Of a DNA stretch of 64,000 nt, positions 31,888-41,620 are shown in pieces. The stretch is from Odobenus rosmarus divergens (lineage: Eukaryota > Chordata > Mammalia > Carnivora > Odobenidae), in the NCBI RefSeq assembly GCF_000321225.1, contig NW_004450302.1, positions 1,589,431-1,653,430 on the forward strand, read 5' to 3'. Each line of letters opens with the position of its first letter. Positions within the stretch are counted from its first letter, which is position 1. Both the position numbers and the translations under genes were made by a program. The notes under the pieces were generated by a model, which ran no database searches, was not told where the DNA came from, and saw only the letters and a program-made list of their open reading frames with translations.

Positions 31888-34800
31888 GTAAAGGGCGCAC
31901 AGCGCATTCAAGCGACCGCTTTGATCCGGCTCCCACCTGGAGCTCCCCGGATCTGGGGTCGGGGCGGATGCGCTGGGGGACCTCGGGCTCCGAAGGTCCT
32001 ACGTGGGCACTCCTTGCAGGCTCCGCGGCCTCCCCTGCCCCCTCCCACAGCCCCTCCCCGCCTGCTCCTCGCAGGTGGCGCGCTTTCGGTGCACCCCGGG
32101 GTGCAGGGCTCGGCGAGCCCCCGTCTTCCTGGCTAAAAGCTGCCGCGGGTTTCCTGCGATCGTGGCCCTTTCTCCAGGCCCCTTCTCTTGTTAAGACCCG
32201 GACCTTTCCGGCAACCGCTTTTCTGGAAATGTGGAGCGAGGGAGGCGGGGCTCAGCAATCATTTCCACTGTCGAGGGGTGGTGCGGCTCTCCGGGGTCTG
32301 GGGGTGGGGGGAGGAACCCTGTCCTGTTGGGTTTTTGTCGGGGAGGAGTGCAGGGGAGCAGAAGTGGTACAATGGGCAGAGGTCTCCCAGCTCGCTGGAA
32401 ACACTCATCTCCTTCCTGGGAAGCCCGATGGGGCACTCAGTCCCTTGGTTATTGAGTTTGGCCCTGACCCTGCCTCCTCCCCTGGATGCCTCCAGAGCAC
32501 AAGGTTATCATCGTGGGACTGGACAATGCCGGAAAGACCACCATTCTCTACCAGTTGTAAGTGACTCTCTGATGGAAAGAGGTGGGGGTTGGGTCTTCCC
32601 ATCAGACTGACTGACCTTTGGATCAATCGCCGGAGCCCTTCCCTGGGTTCCCGGGTTTTCCAGTAGACAGGAGGAGTGATGGTGGGGGGAAGCTCTGTGA
32701 TCTTCCTGGCATAGTGACCCTTAAGTCCTGTGGTCCCTCGCCTGGCATTCGAGTCCTGCCCGATATGGGCGACTCTAACGGTCCCCGCCATCCCCCTCCC
32801 ACCCCCGCCCCTACCAGACCCTGTTGGAGGCCTGAGGCTGTCAGAAACTGACTTCCTGCCTCCCTGCTCTTCGCTCCCCCTAGTGGCGGGTTCCACATTT
32901 CTAACTCCTGCGCCCGAACTTCGCCTCTTAACTTTCTCCCCTTCTTCACACCCACAGCGGAGGGCTAGTTTTGAGTCTGGCTGAGCTCTGTAGCTCCCGA
33001 TGTCCACTCTCTGGATGGCATCTCTCCCCCTTTGGAACCTCCAGAGTATTTACGTAGGAAAATTTTCCCCTGAAAAAGAAATATATGTAAATATTTATTT
33101 TAAACCAGAAGAGTACATCGAACATTACAAGCACATACAGTGAAAAGTAAGTTTCCCAATCACCCCTGATGCCCAGATCTTCCAGAGGCACCCCCTACAT
33201 ATAAAAAAATGTGTGTTCTCTCTGTTAAACAAAGCACCTCTCTGATGGCCTTCACTTGTATCTGTCGCGTTTTCCCAATCCCTTGCTGCTCCAAGTGTGT
33301 CTACACATCAGCGGCATTGCCATCATCTGGAAGCTTGTTAGAAATGCAGAACACTGGACCCCAGCCTAGACTCACTGGAATAGAATCTGCATTTTTTTTA
33401 AAGATTTTATTTATTTGACAGAGAGAGACACAGCGAGAGAGGGAACACAAGCAGGGGGAGTGGGAGAGGGAGAAGCAGGCCTCCCGCTGAGCAGGGAGCC
33501 GGATGTGGGGCTCGATCCCAGGACCCTGGGACCATGACCTGAGCCAAAGGCAGACGCTTAAGGACTGAGCCACCCAGGTGCCCCTAGAATCTGCATTTTA
33601 ACAAGACTCCCAGGTGTTTCAACTGCATATTACAGTTTGGGGACAGGGTCCCTGGGTGGCTCAGTTGGTTAAGCGACTGCCTTCGGCTCTGGTCATGATC
33701 CTGGAGTCCCGGGATCGAGTCCCACATCGGGCTCCCTGCTCGACGGGGAGTCTGCTTCTCCCTCTGACCCTCTTCCCTCTCGTGCTCTCTATCTCTCATT
33801 CTCTCTCTCTCAAAAAAATAAATAAAATCTTTAAAAAAAAATAAAGTTTGGGGACACGGCTCTAATACGACTCCTGTCTCTGGGGTCCACGCCAGGGCAG
33901 GACTTGGTCCCACTCCTGTCTGCATTCCCCTGTGCCCACAGGCTTGGCCAACTTGAGCCGAGTTTTTCTGAGTTAGGTTCAACCTGACTCGGGAGCCGAG
34001 GGGTGCGGGGCCCAGAGCTGGGAGCAGAATGGGCTGAACTCTTGGTGCCCTCTCCTCCCTCCCCAGCCTGATGAATGAGGTGGTCCACACATCTCCCACC
34101 ATCGGTAGCAATGTGGAGGAGATCGTTCTGCGAAAGACACACTTCCTCGTGTGGGACATAGGGGGGCAGGAGGCTCTGCGCTCTACCTGGAATACCTATT
34201 ACTCCAACACTGAGGTGAGCAGAGTGTTGGGGCTGGAGGGGCCCTGAAGTCTGCTGTGTGACATGAGCCAGTCACTTAACCTCTCTGAGCCTTGGTTCCC
34301 CCACTTTGTGAGGTGGAGACTGTAATAACGACTGCCCTGAATTGTTGTGAAAATTACATAATAAACAACAGCTAACGCACACATTTCAAATCCTTAATGC
34401 AGCACAGTGTTTTTTAAAAATGTCTGAATACCTCTTGGCAGCTCTGTGTGCCGCTCTGCATGGGGTAGGCCCTCGGGCTCCGGGGCCTTTCTCACTCTTG
34501 CAAGATTTGGTAGTTTGCTTCCCCGAGTGAGACTGAAGGCGAATTCCAGCGCTGCTACTCACCAGCTGTGTGTCCTGGGGCAACATCTGTCGCCTCGCTG
34601 AACCCATCTCATTTGTAAATGGCGCTAAGCCTAGTCCAGTCGCCCAGGGCTGTGGTGGGACCTGAACGCCGTCACGAACGACCAGGGCGTCGCCTCTGGC
34701 ACACAATCAGAGTCGTGCTGTGTTCCCCCACCGTCTGGATGGAAAAGGGAATGAAAATGGGGCTAGGACAGTGAAAGCTCCAGACCAGACACGCACTGCA

Positions 34801-37181
34801 TGGGGCTTACATGGGGCAGTGCAGAGGCCGGGTCGGGGAGCACAGTGGGCGGGAGGAAACCCACCACTCACAGCTGCTCTCTGCTGGCCAGTTCATCATC
34901 CTTGTGATTGACAGCACGGACCGGGACCGGCTGCTGACCACTCGGGAGGAGCTGTATAAGATGCTGGCCCATGAGGTAAGGCCCCTGAGGTTGGGAGAGG
35001 GCCCGGTGTACTAGCTGTGGGACCTCAGCCTACTCACTTAGCCTCTCTGAGCTTCGTTCCTGAGTCCCCAGTGTCTGAGAGCCACTTCTCCAGCAGTTTG
35101 GATGGGGCGAGTTTATCCCAGATGAAGGGCCACAATGCCCTCCACACAACTGATTGCAGAAGCCAGAGCTGCTGGTCCAGGTCGTCACCCCACTTCTCAC
35201 TCACCACGGGACCCCCAGACAAGTCACTTCACTTCTCTCCATTTCCCCAAGTACAATATGGGGAGGATCACCAAATTCCTGCCTCATGGCACTGTCGTAG
35301 GATCATATGAGCTGGTGGGCAGGCATTCCCCGAGCTGTGGGTGTCTGCGCATGTGGTGGCCCCACGCTGGTCCCACCTGGGACAGCAGGGGAGCTAGGGA
35401 GGACTCGGGGGTGGGGGAAGGGGGAAGGGAGGTTAGGCCCTGGCCGGCTGACTGGGGCTGGGCTCCTCTGTGCACAGGCTCTGCGAGATGCTTCTGTCCT
35501 GATCTTTGCCAACAAGCAGGATATGAAGAACTCCATGACCACCATGGAGATCTCTCAGTTCCTCACTCTGAGCACCATCAAAGACCACCCGTGGCACATC
35601 CAGGGCTGCTGTGCCCTCACCGGGGAAGGGTTAGTGGCTGCCCCACCTGGAACCTCCAGGGTCTGGCCCATCCAACGAACAGCTGACCATCAGAACCTTC
35701 TCCTGTTTCCCTGCTGTCAGAATCTGGCTCACACTTAGCTCCTGGGCCCAGTCAGTCGAGCACCCACCCACAGCTGAGATGTTGTGGGTAAGCGGTGAGC
35801 GAGATAGAGTGCCTGCTCTCAGGAGGTGTATTCTAGGGGGGAGAGAGGTGACCCTCCACCTAAGCACAAACATTTCAGGTACTGAGAAGTGCCATGAAGA
35901 GAGTGAAATTGAATTAACAGTGATAGATGGGGCAGGGTTGGGTCTGATTTAGCACTGGTGGTCAGGGACAACCTCTACTAGGAGGTGACCTTTGGGCTGA
36001 GACCTGAAGGGAGAGGAGACAGCCATGGGAAGACCTGGGGGCCAAGTCTTCCAGGCAGAAGTCACTAAGGCTTTCTGACCTTGAGTTTTCTCATCTGTAA
36101 AGAGGAGGGCGATTATACTGACTCTCTCTTAGAGTTTCCATAGAGAGTAAACGGTATCATTCATTCAACATTTATCAAGTACCGACTCTGTGCCAGGCAC
36201 TTTTCCAGGTGCCAGAGAAACAGCAGTGAACAAAACACAAAAACCCCTGCCCTCATGGGGCTTACTTTCCTGTGGGAGGGAGCCTACAATAAACAATAAA
36301 ATTAAGAAAAATCTACAGTAAGGGCGCCTGGGTGGCTCAGTTGGTTCAGCGACTGCCTTCGGCTCAGGTCATGATCCTGGAGTCCCAGGATCGAGTCCCA
36401 CATCGGGCTCCCTGCTCAGCAGGGAGTCNNNNNNNNNNNNNNNNNNNNNNNNNNNNNNNNNNNNNNNNNNNNNNNNNNCGGGCCTCTGTTGGCGAGAGAA
36501 GCTGGGGGGTTTGCGCTGCAAGGGGAGATTCCTGGGGTGGGGATGGGCATCAGAGACCCACAGAACTCTGAGGGACAAAAACATAATTTCATATTCTCCT
36601 TATAACTACAGAAATCCATTCTAATAAGTAATAAGCAGCGTGACGATCAAGTAGGAAAGGGAGATTGAAAGTATGTGGGCAAATGTTGCAATTTTTGCTA
36701 AGGTACCAGGGAGGGGGCTGCTGAGAAAGTAGCTAAATCATGGTCACATAGAAAGGGCCTCGCATCAGGCTTGGAAAATTCTCTTTCCTCTTCTCTCTCT
36801 TGAGTGGGATTGCAGCAGGCTGGGGACCCGGGTGCCTGGAGTCTGCAGGCAGGTCTGCCCAAGGAACCACACATTTCTGGTAGTGTTCCTGCCATTCCCT
36901 CCCCCAACCCACATCCATCTCCTCTGCTAGACTGTAAGCCCCAGATGGCATGTCTGTGTTTTCACCAGTCACCCCAGCCCCTAGCCCAGTATGTTTATAT
37001 TTGTCGACTGAGAGATGGGATGTAACTTTGGTTGTTACATCCCATCTATCTGTTCTGGGTAGGGCTGGGGGCTTGGAAGCCATCATCCTCATGGGATATA
37101 ATGATCTTTGCCCTCTTCCATCCTCCCCGCAGGCTGCCCGCGGGGCTCCAGTGGATGCAATCTCAGGCCACTGCCAACTGA
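31842..37181 (+). CDS. ARL5C: ARF-like GTPase 5C, complete, 6 exons
   Basis: Small GTPase of the ARL5 branch of the ARF family; paralogues ARL5A/B act at the trans-Golgi in recruiting the GARP tether. Exons 31842-31887, 32496-32556, 34067-34214, 34892-34975, 35478-35629 and 37133-37181 give 540 nt, 179 aa plus TGA, the family's usual size. Gly-2 is present for N-myristoylation. G1 GLDNAGKT (23-30), G2 Thr-47 in [11 protein letters not shown]3 WDIGGQE (65-71), G4 NKQD (125-128) and G5 CALTGEG (158-164) are all intact, so nucleotide binding is expected. The C-terminus QSQATAN lacks the basic tail of ARL5A/B. All introns are GT-AG. The human protein, as I recall it, has lost canonical G1 and G3 residues, so this copy looks ancestral. 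Assembly gap 1 and its chimeric flank lie in intron 5 and do not touch coding exons. Confidence 0.95.
32496..32556 (+). CDS. ARL5C: ARL5C exon 2 (P-loop)
   Basis: [20 protein letters not shown] plus two bases; carries the G1 nucleotide-binding loop. Acceptor TGCCTCCAG, donor GTAAGT. Confidence 0.94.
33400..33584 (-). mobile_element. SINEC, antisense, with target duplication
   Basis: Flanked by perfect 'tagaatctgcatttt' copies (33381-33395 and 33585-33599). Confidence 0.92.
33646..33844 (+). mobile_element. SINEC, sense, with target duplication
   Basis: Flanked by 'agtttggggaca' at 33634-33645 and 33845-33856; complete with tail 'aaataaataaaatcttt'-like text. Confidence 0.9.
34067..34214 (+). 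CDS. ARL5C: ARL5C exon 3 (switch I and II)
   Basis: [19 protein letters not shown]... through [13 protein letters not shown] to SNTE. Contains the effector Thr and the DxxGGQ motif. Acceptor CTCCCCAG, donor GTGAGC. Confidence 0.95.
34235..34385 (+). mobile_element. MIR
   Basis: 'gtgtgacatgagccagtcac' and 'ttaacctctctgagcct' are near-consensus MIR, in ARL5C intron 3. Confidence 0.65.
34520..34700 (+). mobile_element. MIR
   Basis: 'gctactcaccagctgtgtgt' and 'gcctcgctgaacccatct' in MIR order, in ARL5C intron 3. Confidence 0.55.
34892..34975 (+). CDS. ARL5C: ARL5C exon 4
   Basis: [20 protein letters not shown]... ending KMLAHE, residues 86-113. Acceptor GCTGGCCAG, donor GTAAGG. Confidence 0.95.
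35005..35320 (+). mobile_element. Two adjacent MIR fragments
   Basis: 'ctgtgggacctcagcctact' with 'ttagcctctctgagctt', then 'gacaagtcacttcacttctc' with 'caatatggggaggatcac', in ARL5C intron 4. Confidence 0.55.
35478..35629 (+). CDS. ARL5C: ARL5C exon 5 (NKQD)
   Basis: [20 protein letters not shown]... to CCALTGE and two bases of Gly. Carries G4 and G5. Acceptor TGTGCACAG, donor GTTAGT (a weaker but valid GT). Confidence 0.94.
36040..36305. mobile_element. MIR fragment followed by L2 3' end (antisense)
   Basis: 'tgagttttctcatctgtaaa' (MIR-like) and then 'attcattcaacatttatcaa', 'gtgccaggcacttttccagg' (reversed L2 end), in ARL5C intron 5. Confidence 0.55.
36322..36428 (+). mobile_element. SINEC, cut by assembly gap
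   Basis: Head and half of the body are present ('gggcgcctgggtggctcag' onwards) and then run into N. The gap therefore lies inside a high-copy repeat. Confidence 0.9.
36429..36478. other. Assembly gap 1 (50 N)
   Basis: Run of 50 N inside ARL5C intron 5. The round number suggests a placeholder or an estimated size. Confidence 1.
36479..36645 (+). repeat. Chimeric duplicate of two downstream segments, beside gap 1
   Basis: 36479-36573 is identical to 40782-40876 (95 bp, upstream of PLXDC1). 36573-36645 is identical to 38535-38607 (73 bp, ending at the first base of tRNA-Cys 1). Both are in direct orientation and joined at a one-base G overlap. Probably a gap-filling artefact. Confidence 0.9.
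37013..37047. repeat. Perfect 14-bp inverted repeat with 7-nt loop
   Basis: 'agatgggatgtaac' (37013-37026), loop 'tttggtt', then its exact reverse complement (37034-37047). It lies 85 bp before ARL5C exon 6, next to an L2 fragment (about 36925-37010). Confidence 0.85.
37133..37181 (+). CDS. ARL5C: ARL5C exon 6 (terminal coding part)
   Basis: Completes Gly-164, then [15 protein letters not shown] and TGA at 37179-37181. Acceptor CTCCCCGCAG. Confidence 0.93.
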
Positions 37182-37955
37182 TGCCCCGACCTGAGGCCAA
37201 CCAAAGACTTCGGGGGGTTTTGCTTGGACTACATGGGTGGAAAGCCCAAGTGATGATTACTTTTCTACGATTCTCTGATGGGAGCTGGGTCAGCTCTGGA
37301 CAGTGAGATTGCCACAGTCCACCCAACCCAACCCCGCCACCAAGGGGCTAGACAGCCCGCCCTGACCTGCTGCAGACAGGCAGGACAGCAGAAGAGCTGC
37401 CCTTCACTCCAGGGAAGCAGGTGTCCTTGGAGGCACAGGCAAGCCGTTGGACATGTGAGGGATTGGGAAGTGGAGCCCCATCCCCTCAGCCCGCAAGCTC
37501 TTTGAGGAAAAAAAATGGGGGACGGAGTAAGAGACCGCCGGGAATTGCTCTTTATTTCCTAGAACCCCACCCCCTATCCGTTGATTCCCGCCCCAGCTTT
37601 CTGGTCCCTTAGCCATCTTTGAGCAAAGGAGATTCCAGAAAGGTGAAGGGGCAGGCTCAGGGGAAGGAGGACAGAGCCAAAAACTGGTGGGAAGGGAGAG
37701 GAAGAAGGACGGGACATCCCGGACGGGGACATGCCTTGCACCTTGGGGAGTTCCACTCCTCCCAGGCCTTTCATTTCCCTCTGGGATGCTGGCTCTGACC
37801 ACAGCTTCTGAGCGTTAAGCCATCCTATCCTATGCCCTCCAGTCCTTCCAGTGTGAATCCCACTCCTCCCACATGTCTCCAGTTCCTACAGCGTGCCTAT
37901 CTCGACTATCTTTTGTCATGATTTTGTCATTGTTTTAGAATTTTTATAAAAGTAT

Positions 37956-37961
37956 AATAAA
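37956..37961 (+). terminator. ARL5C: Candidate ARL5C poly(A) signal
   Basis: AATAAA followed by a T/GT-rich stretch, about 775 nt after the stop. It is the first canonical signal downstream of ARL5C, so a 3'UTR of about 0.8 kb is inferred. Confidence 0.55.
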
Positions 37962-38606
37962 TGCCATTGAAAACTGCTCACCTCTTATTTCGGCCTGCTC
38001 CTGCTACCTGTGTTTCCAACTGGCTTTTGGTTTTTGTACAGGGCCGGGGGAAATCCTCCTTGGAAATGAAGGGGGTACTGCCTCAAGGGTCCATCGGGCT
38101 AGGGCCCTGGCTGGTTCTTTGGTCCTGGGCTCTACCACCCTCTGCCAGGTAACTCACTCCTGACTTGCCGGGACTGGGAGCTTTTGGCTCTACCTGGGTC
38201 TAGGGGTGGGAGTGGTTTGATGCTGACTCGTGGAGGAGGGGGGAGGGGCCTTTGGGGATTTCTATGGAGGCAGAGCGGAAGACAGCCTATATGCGGAGCC
38301 CTGCTGTTACCCCATAAGACCTGAGATGGTCCTGGAGTCCATGGGTTTCTCTCCTTCCCAAGTCAGGCGGTAGACATATCCAGGACAGCCTGCACACAGT
38401 TATAGAAAGCCCAGGATTCCTTAATCCTGTGGTTTTCCTGAGGTGTGATGATGGAAGAAGAACTCAGCAATTCTAGCTATCCCCACCCGGCCCACAACCT
38501 GCTCTTCTCATGAGGTCATTTCGACACAACCCTTGGACAAAAACATAATTTCATATTCTCCTTATAACTACAGAAATCCATTCTAATAAGTAATAAGCAG
38601 CGTGAC

Positions 38607-38678
38607 GGGGGTATAGCTCAGTGGTAGAGCATTTGACTGCAGATCAAGAGGTCCCCGGTTCAAATCCGGGTGCCCCCT
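38607..38678 (+). tRNA. tRNA-Cys (GCA), copy 1
   Basis: 72 nt with a full cloverleaf: acceptor stem GGGGGTA/TGCCCCC with discriminator T, A-box 'tagctcagtggtagagca', anticodon loop CTGCAGA with anticodon GCA at 38639-38641, T-arm 'ggttcaaatcc' as B-box. No intron. A Pol III terminator TTTT follows at 38692-38695. It matches the consensus of mammalian tRNA-Cys, which is known to be clustered on human 17q12. Expected to be active. Confidence 0.97.
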
Positions 38679-39385
38679 CTTCATGCCAGACTTTTCGTGT
38701 TTTCTTTGTCCTGCGGTCCACCTCTCAAAGTGCGCTAGCAGGGGAGAGGAGGGGTTGCAGTCTCGGGGCCTGCCACCCCCTTTTGCAGGCAGGCGACGTT
38801 GGAGTCTTGGCCCCGCAGATCCACGCGCTCAACCCGCGTGGGCGTTTACGGTGGGATGTAGTGCGAGGGCGAGAAGCTGCTGGTTAACCCTAGGGGGACA
38901 GCGCAGACTGCGCACCCCCGAAGTGCTAGGGCGGAGGCGGGTGCACCCCGAAGTGGGCCTGGCCAGCGACCCGACGGCTCTTCCCGGGGAGGGAGGCCGA
39001 CTATCTAAGGGCTGGGCTTGGGCTGGGGAAGGAAGGCCCAGAGAAGCCTGCCTGAGCGTGCAGGACGGAGAGAGGGGCGCCAAGAGGCAATAAAGGGGCT
39101 CCGACAGGGCAGGAGAGGGGGACCTCGGCGCAGGGAATGTCCCCGAAACCAGGGATCTCGAAGGATCTCGAGGGATTTTTCCAAACTCCATTTTGCTTAC
39201 ACCATTCAGTAGAAATCTTTAGCTCAGAGCTTCGGGAAACAAGTTCTGCGTCCAGGCGAGTAATCTTTTGAGATTATATTATTTTCAACTTTTGCGAATA
39301 TTGGACCCCACCTCTTTTCACAACCTCGTTACAGCGCCTGCGCACTCATAACACTAAGAGGTTGCTGCGCCCAAACGTCAGCAGA

Positions 39386-39457
39386 GGGGGTATAGCTCAG
39401 TGGTAGAGCATTTGACTGCAGATCAAGAGGTCCCCGGTTCAAATCCGGGTGCCCCCT
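39386..39457 (+). tRNA. tRNA-Cys (GCA), copy 2
   Basis: Identical over all 72 nt to the copy 779 bp upstream. Anticodon GCA at 39418-39420; terminator TTTT at 39467-39470. The flanks differ completely from copy 1, so the identity is confined to the gene, as expected from selection or gene conversion and not from a recent segmental copy. Confidence 0.97.
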
Positions 39458-39616
39458 TGCTTGCCGTTTTCACTTGGCCACAAAGGTCCTGGTCTGCTTA
39501 TGTCATTTTTCCCCCCTTCCTCATTTTACGTTGACATTGCCTTCGCCACCTCCCTTGTGAGCAAACGACAATGGGGGCAAGAAAGACGCGAGAGAGTGCA
39601 AGAAGCGGGAAATCTC

Positions 39617-39796
39617 AAGCAATGGCTCTTAAAATGTGGTCCCCGGACTAGCACCACCACCTGGGAACGTGTTAGAAATGCAGATTCTCGGCTTCTTCCC
39701 AGAACTATTGAATTAGGAATCTGGGGGTGGCGCCCAGAAATTTGTATTTTTAATAAGCCCGCCAGGTGATTCTGATGTACGCGCAAGTTCTAGAGG
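39617..39796 (+). mobile_element. MER5A-like hAT DNA transposon fossil
   Basis: Near-complete: 'aatgtggtccccggactag', 'cctgggaacgtgttagaaat', 'caggtgattctgatgtacg'. It lies just after tRNA copy 2. Confidence 0.75.
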
Positions 39797-41040
39797 CTTA
39801 CATTTAAAAAAAATTTACACGTCACTTGCTTCGAATTATTTCCAAGCTGCTGTTTTCAGTCCGAGCCCTTAAAGAGACCTTGTAAGACAGACCGCTGCTC
39901 GCCACTTGGCCGCTAGAGGGCAGCAAGAAGCCGCAGCTGGAGGCGGCGGCCTATTCCTATTTGAGAGTCGGAAAACTCGGGATTTGAATTAGACAACAAG
40001 AAGAACTTACAGACAGGCCTTGCCTTGTCCCATTGTAAAGGCTTAGCGTTTAGGGCTGGAGGAGGTCGTTTCTGGGACCCTGGATCCAGAGGAAGGAGGA
40101 ACTGGGATTCTGAGAGATTAGGGAGTCTTTAGTTCTTGTTTCCCTTCTCAGTTCCTGTCTTTGGCCTCAGTGTCAGGGAACCCCCTCTTCCAGCCCACAC
40201 TCCTGTCCCCGCGCGTATCCCTCTTCCTGGAGAACTCCCTGAAGGGCTCTTCGCGTCCATCGCCTACCTGTCCGTGACTGTCCAGTCCCTAGGCCCCAGC
40301 CCCGTGAGAAACCAGGTGCCCCTCACCCCTCATTCTCCCACCCTCGAGTGCTCCAGCTCCTTGCCAACGCACGAAGTAGGTCAGGGGAGGGAACAGGCAC
40401 TTTCGTGTCCTGACCTGATTCCCCGCCGTCTATTAAATCTCCTAAATTGCGGGTATTTTTGTTCTGTCCTGAAAGAAAAGGAAAAAAAAAAAAAGGTGAT
40501 CTATCCCCAGAGTCTGTCATAAGGTGGTGGCAGGTGGGGTGAGACGTCTTCTTGCTCTGGGGGCTGGCTTTGAGGATTGACTGGGACCTTGAACAGTCCC
40601 GGGGTCCCCAGAGAGAAGGGTGGCCTCATCTACCTTCTGGGGGTGAGGGGAAGTCCGGGTTAAAGTATGAGTAAGCCGGGCCCCTCCACCCCCGTGTCCG
40701 CCAGGCGGGTGGGCAAGACGGTGCTGGGAACTGGGGGTGATGGGAAAAAGGGAGAGGAGCCCTGGGGAGGGGAGTGGAATTCGGGCCTCTGTTGGCGAGA
40801 GAAGCTGGGGGGTTTGCGCTGCAAGGGGAGATTCCTGGGGTGGGGATGGGCATCAGAGACCCACAGAACTCTGAGGAGCAGCCCAGAAAGTCGGGAAGCC
40901 TGGTGGAGCTGGGGGAGGGGTGCGTATGGCAGGAGTCCACCGCCCGAGGGACGGGGCGCCTGTCCCTTCCTGGGGTGTGCACCCTCCCCCCACACACACC
41001 CCGGTCTTGTCTCCGCGGCTTTCCCAGGGGGGTGGAGGAG
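39797..41040. other. Region between tRNA-Cys 2 and the PLXDC1 CpG island
   Basis: Unique-looking sequence without recognised repeats or exons. It includes the source (40782-40876) of the copy found at gap 1. Confidence 0.5.
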
Positions 41041-41620
41041 GGGAAGGGAGACAGGAGCTAAGGTGCGGGGTGGGGGGCCGCTTCTCCCAGCCCAGGGTCC
41101 CCCGCCCTGTCCCCTACTCCGCCCCCAGCCCCCCCGCCCCCCCCAACCCCGCCGTGGGAGCGCTCCGGGAGGGCTGGGAGGACCCGGGAAGACTCCGGGA
41201 GCGCTCGGGAGGCGCCGCGCCCCCCCGCCCCGCCCCCTCCCCGTCCGCGCTCCGGGAGGCCGCTGCTCGGTTCGCTCGCCACCCGCCCGCGCCGCTCCCG
41301 CCGCCCCGCCGGGCCCCGCGCTCCGCCGCCTCCTCGCCGCCCTCCCCTCCGCGCGCCCGCCCCGGGTACCGCGCCGCCCGGGCCCGGCCCCTCCCTCGCC
41401 GGGGCCTGCAGCGGGCCGGGGGCGGGTCCTGGCACCCACCATGCGGGCAGAGCTCTGGCTCCTGGTGCTAGTGCTCAGGGAGGCTGCCCGGGCGCTGAGC
41501 CCCCCGCCCGGAGCAGGTAGGACCGGCCGGAGTTGGTCGGGGTGGCCCGGGGGGCGGGGAGGGGGCTGGCCGGCGGGCGTGGGCGTGGGCGCGGGCATGT
41601 ACCCACCGGCCGGCGATGTC
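41041..41620 (+). promoter_or_regulatory. PLXDC1: PLXDC1 promoter CpG island
   Basis: Dense CpG and poly-C/G content around the first exon, with several GC boxes and no clear TATA. The frame of the PLXDC1 ATG is open upstream through this whole region. Confidence 0.65.
41441..41516 (+). CDS. PLXDC1: PLXDC1 exon 1 (signal peptide)
   Basis: Residues 1-25 plus one base: hydrophobic core LWLLVLVL, then SPPPGAG. Donor GTAGGA. Confidence 0.93.

Larger units (their letters stand above)
33309..33870 (+). mobile_element. MER5A-like hAT fossil interrupted by two SINECs
   Basis: 'gcttgttagaaatgcagaa', 'tagaatctgcatttt' and 'taacaagactcccaggtg' are in MER5A order, separated by an antisense and a sense SINEC. 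In ARL5C intron 2. Confidence 0.65.

Noticed and set aside
36332..36571. Open frames spanning the N run
   Set aside because: Artefact of translating N; real sequence is unknown.
40660..41598. 312-codon antisense open frame across the PLXDC1 CpG island
   Set aside because: Same GC effect; Pro/Arg/Gly composition without domain.
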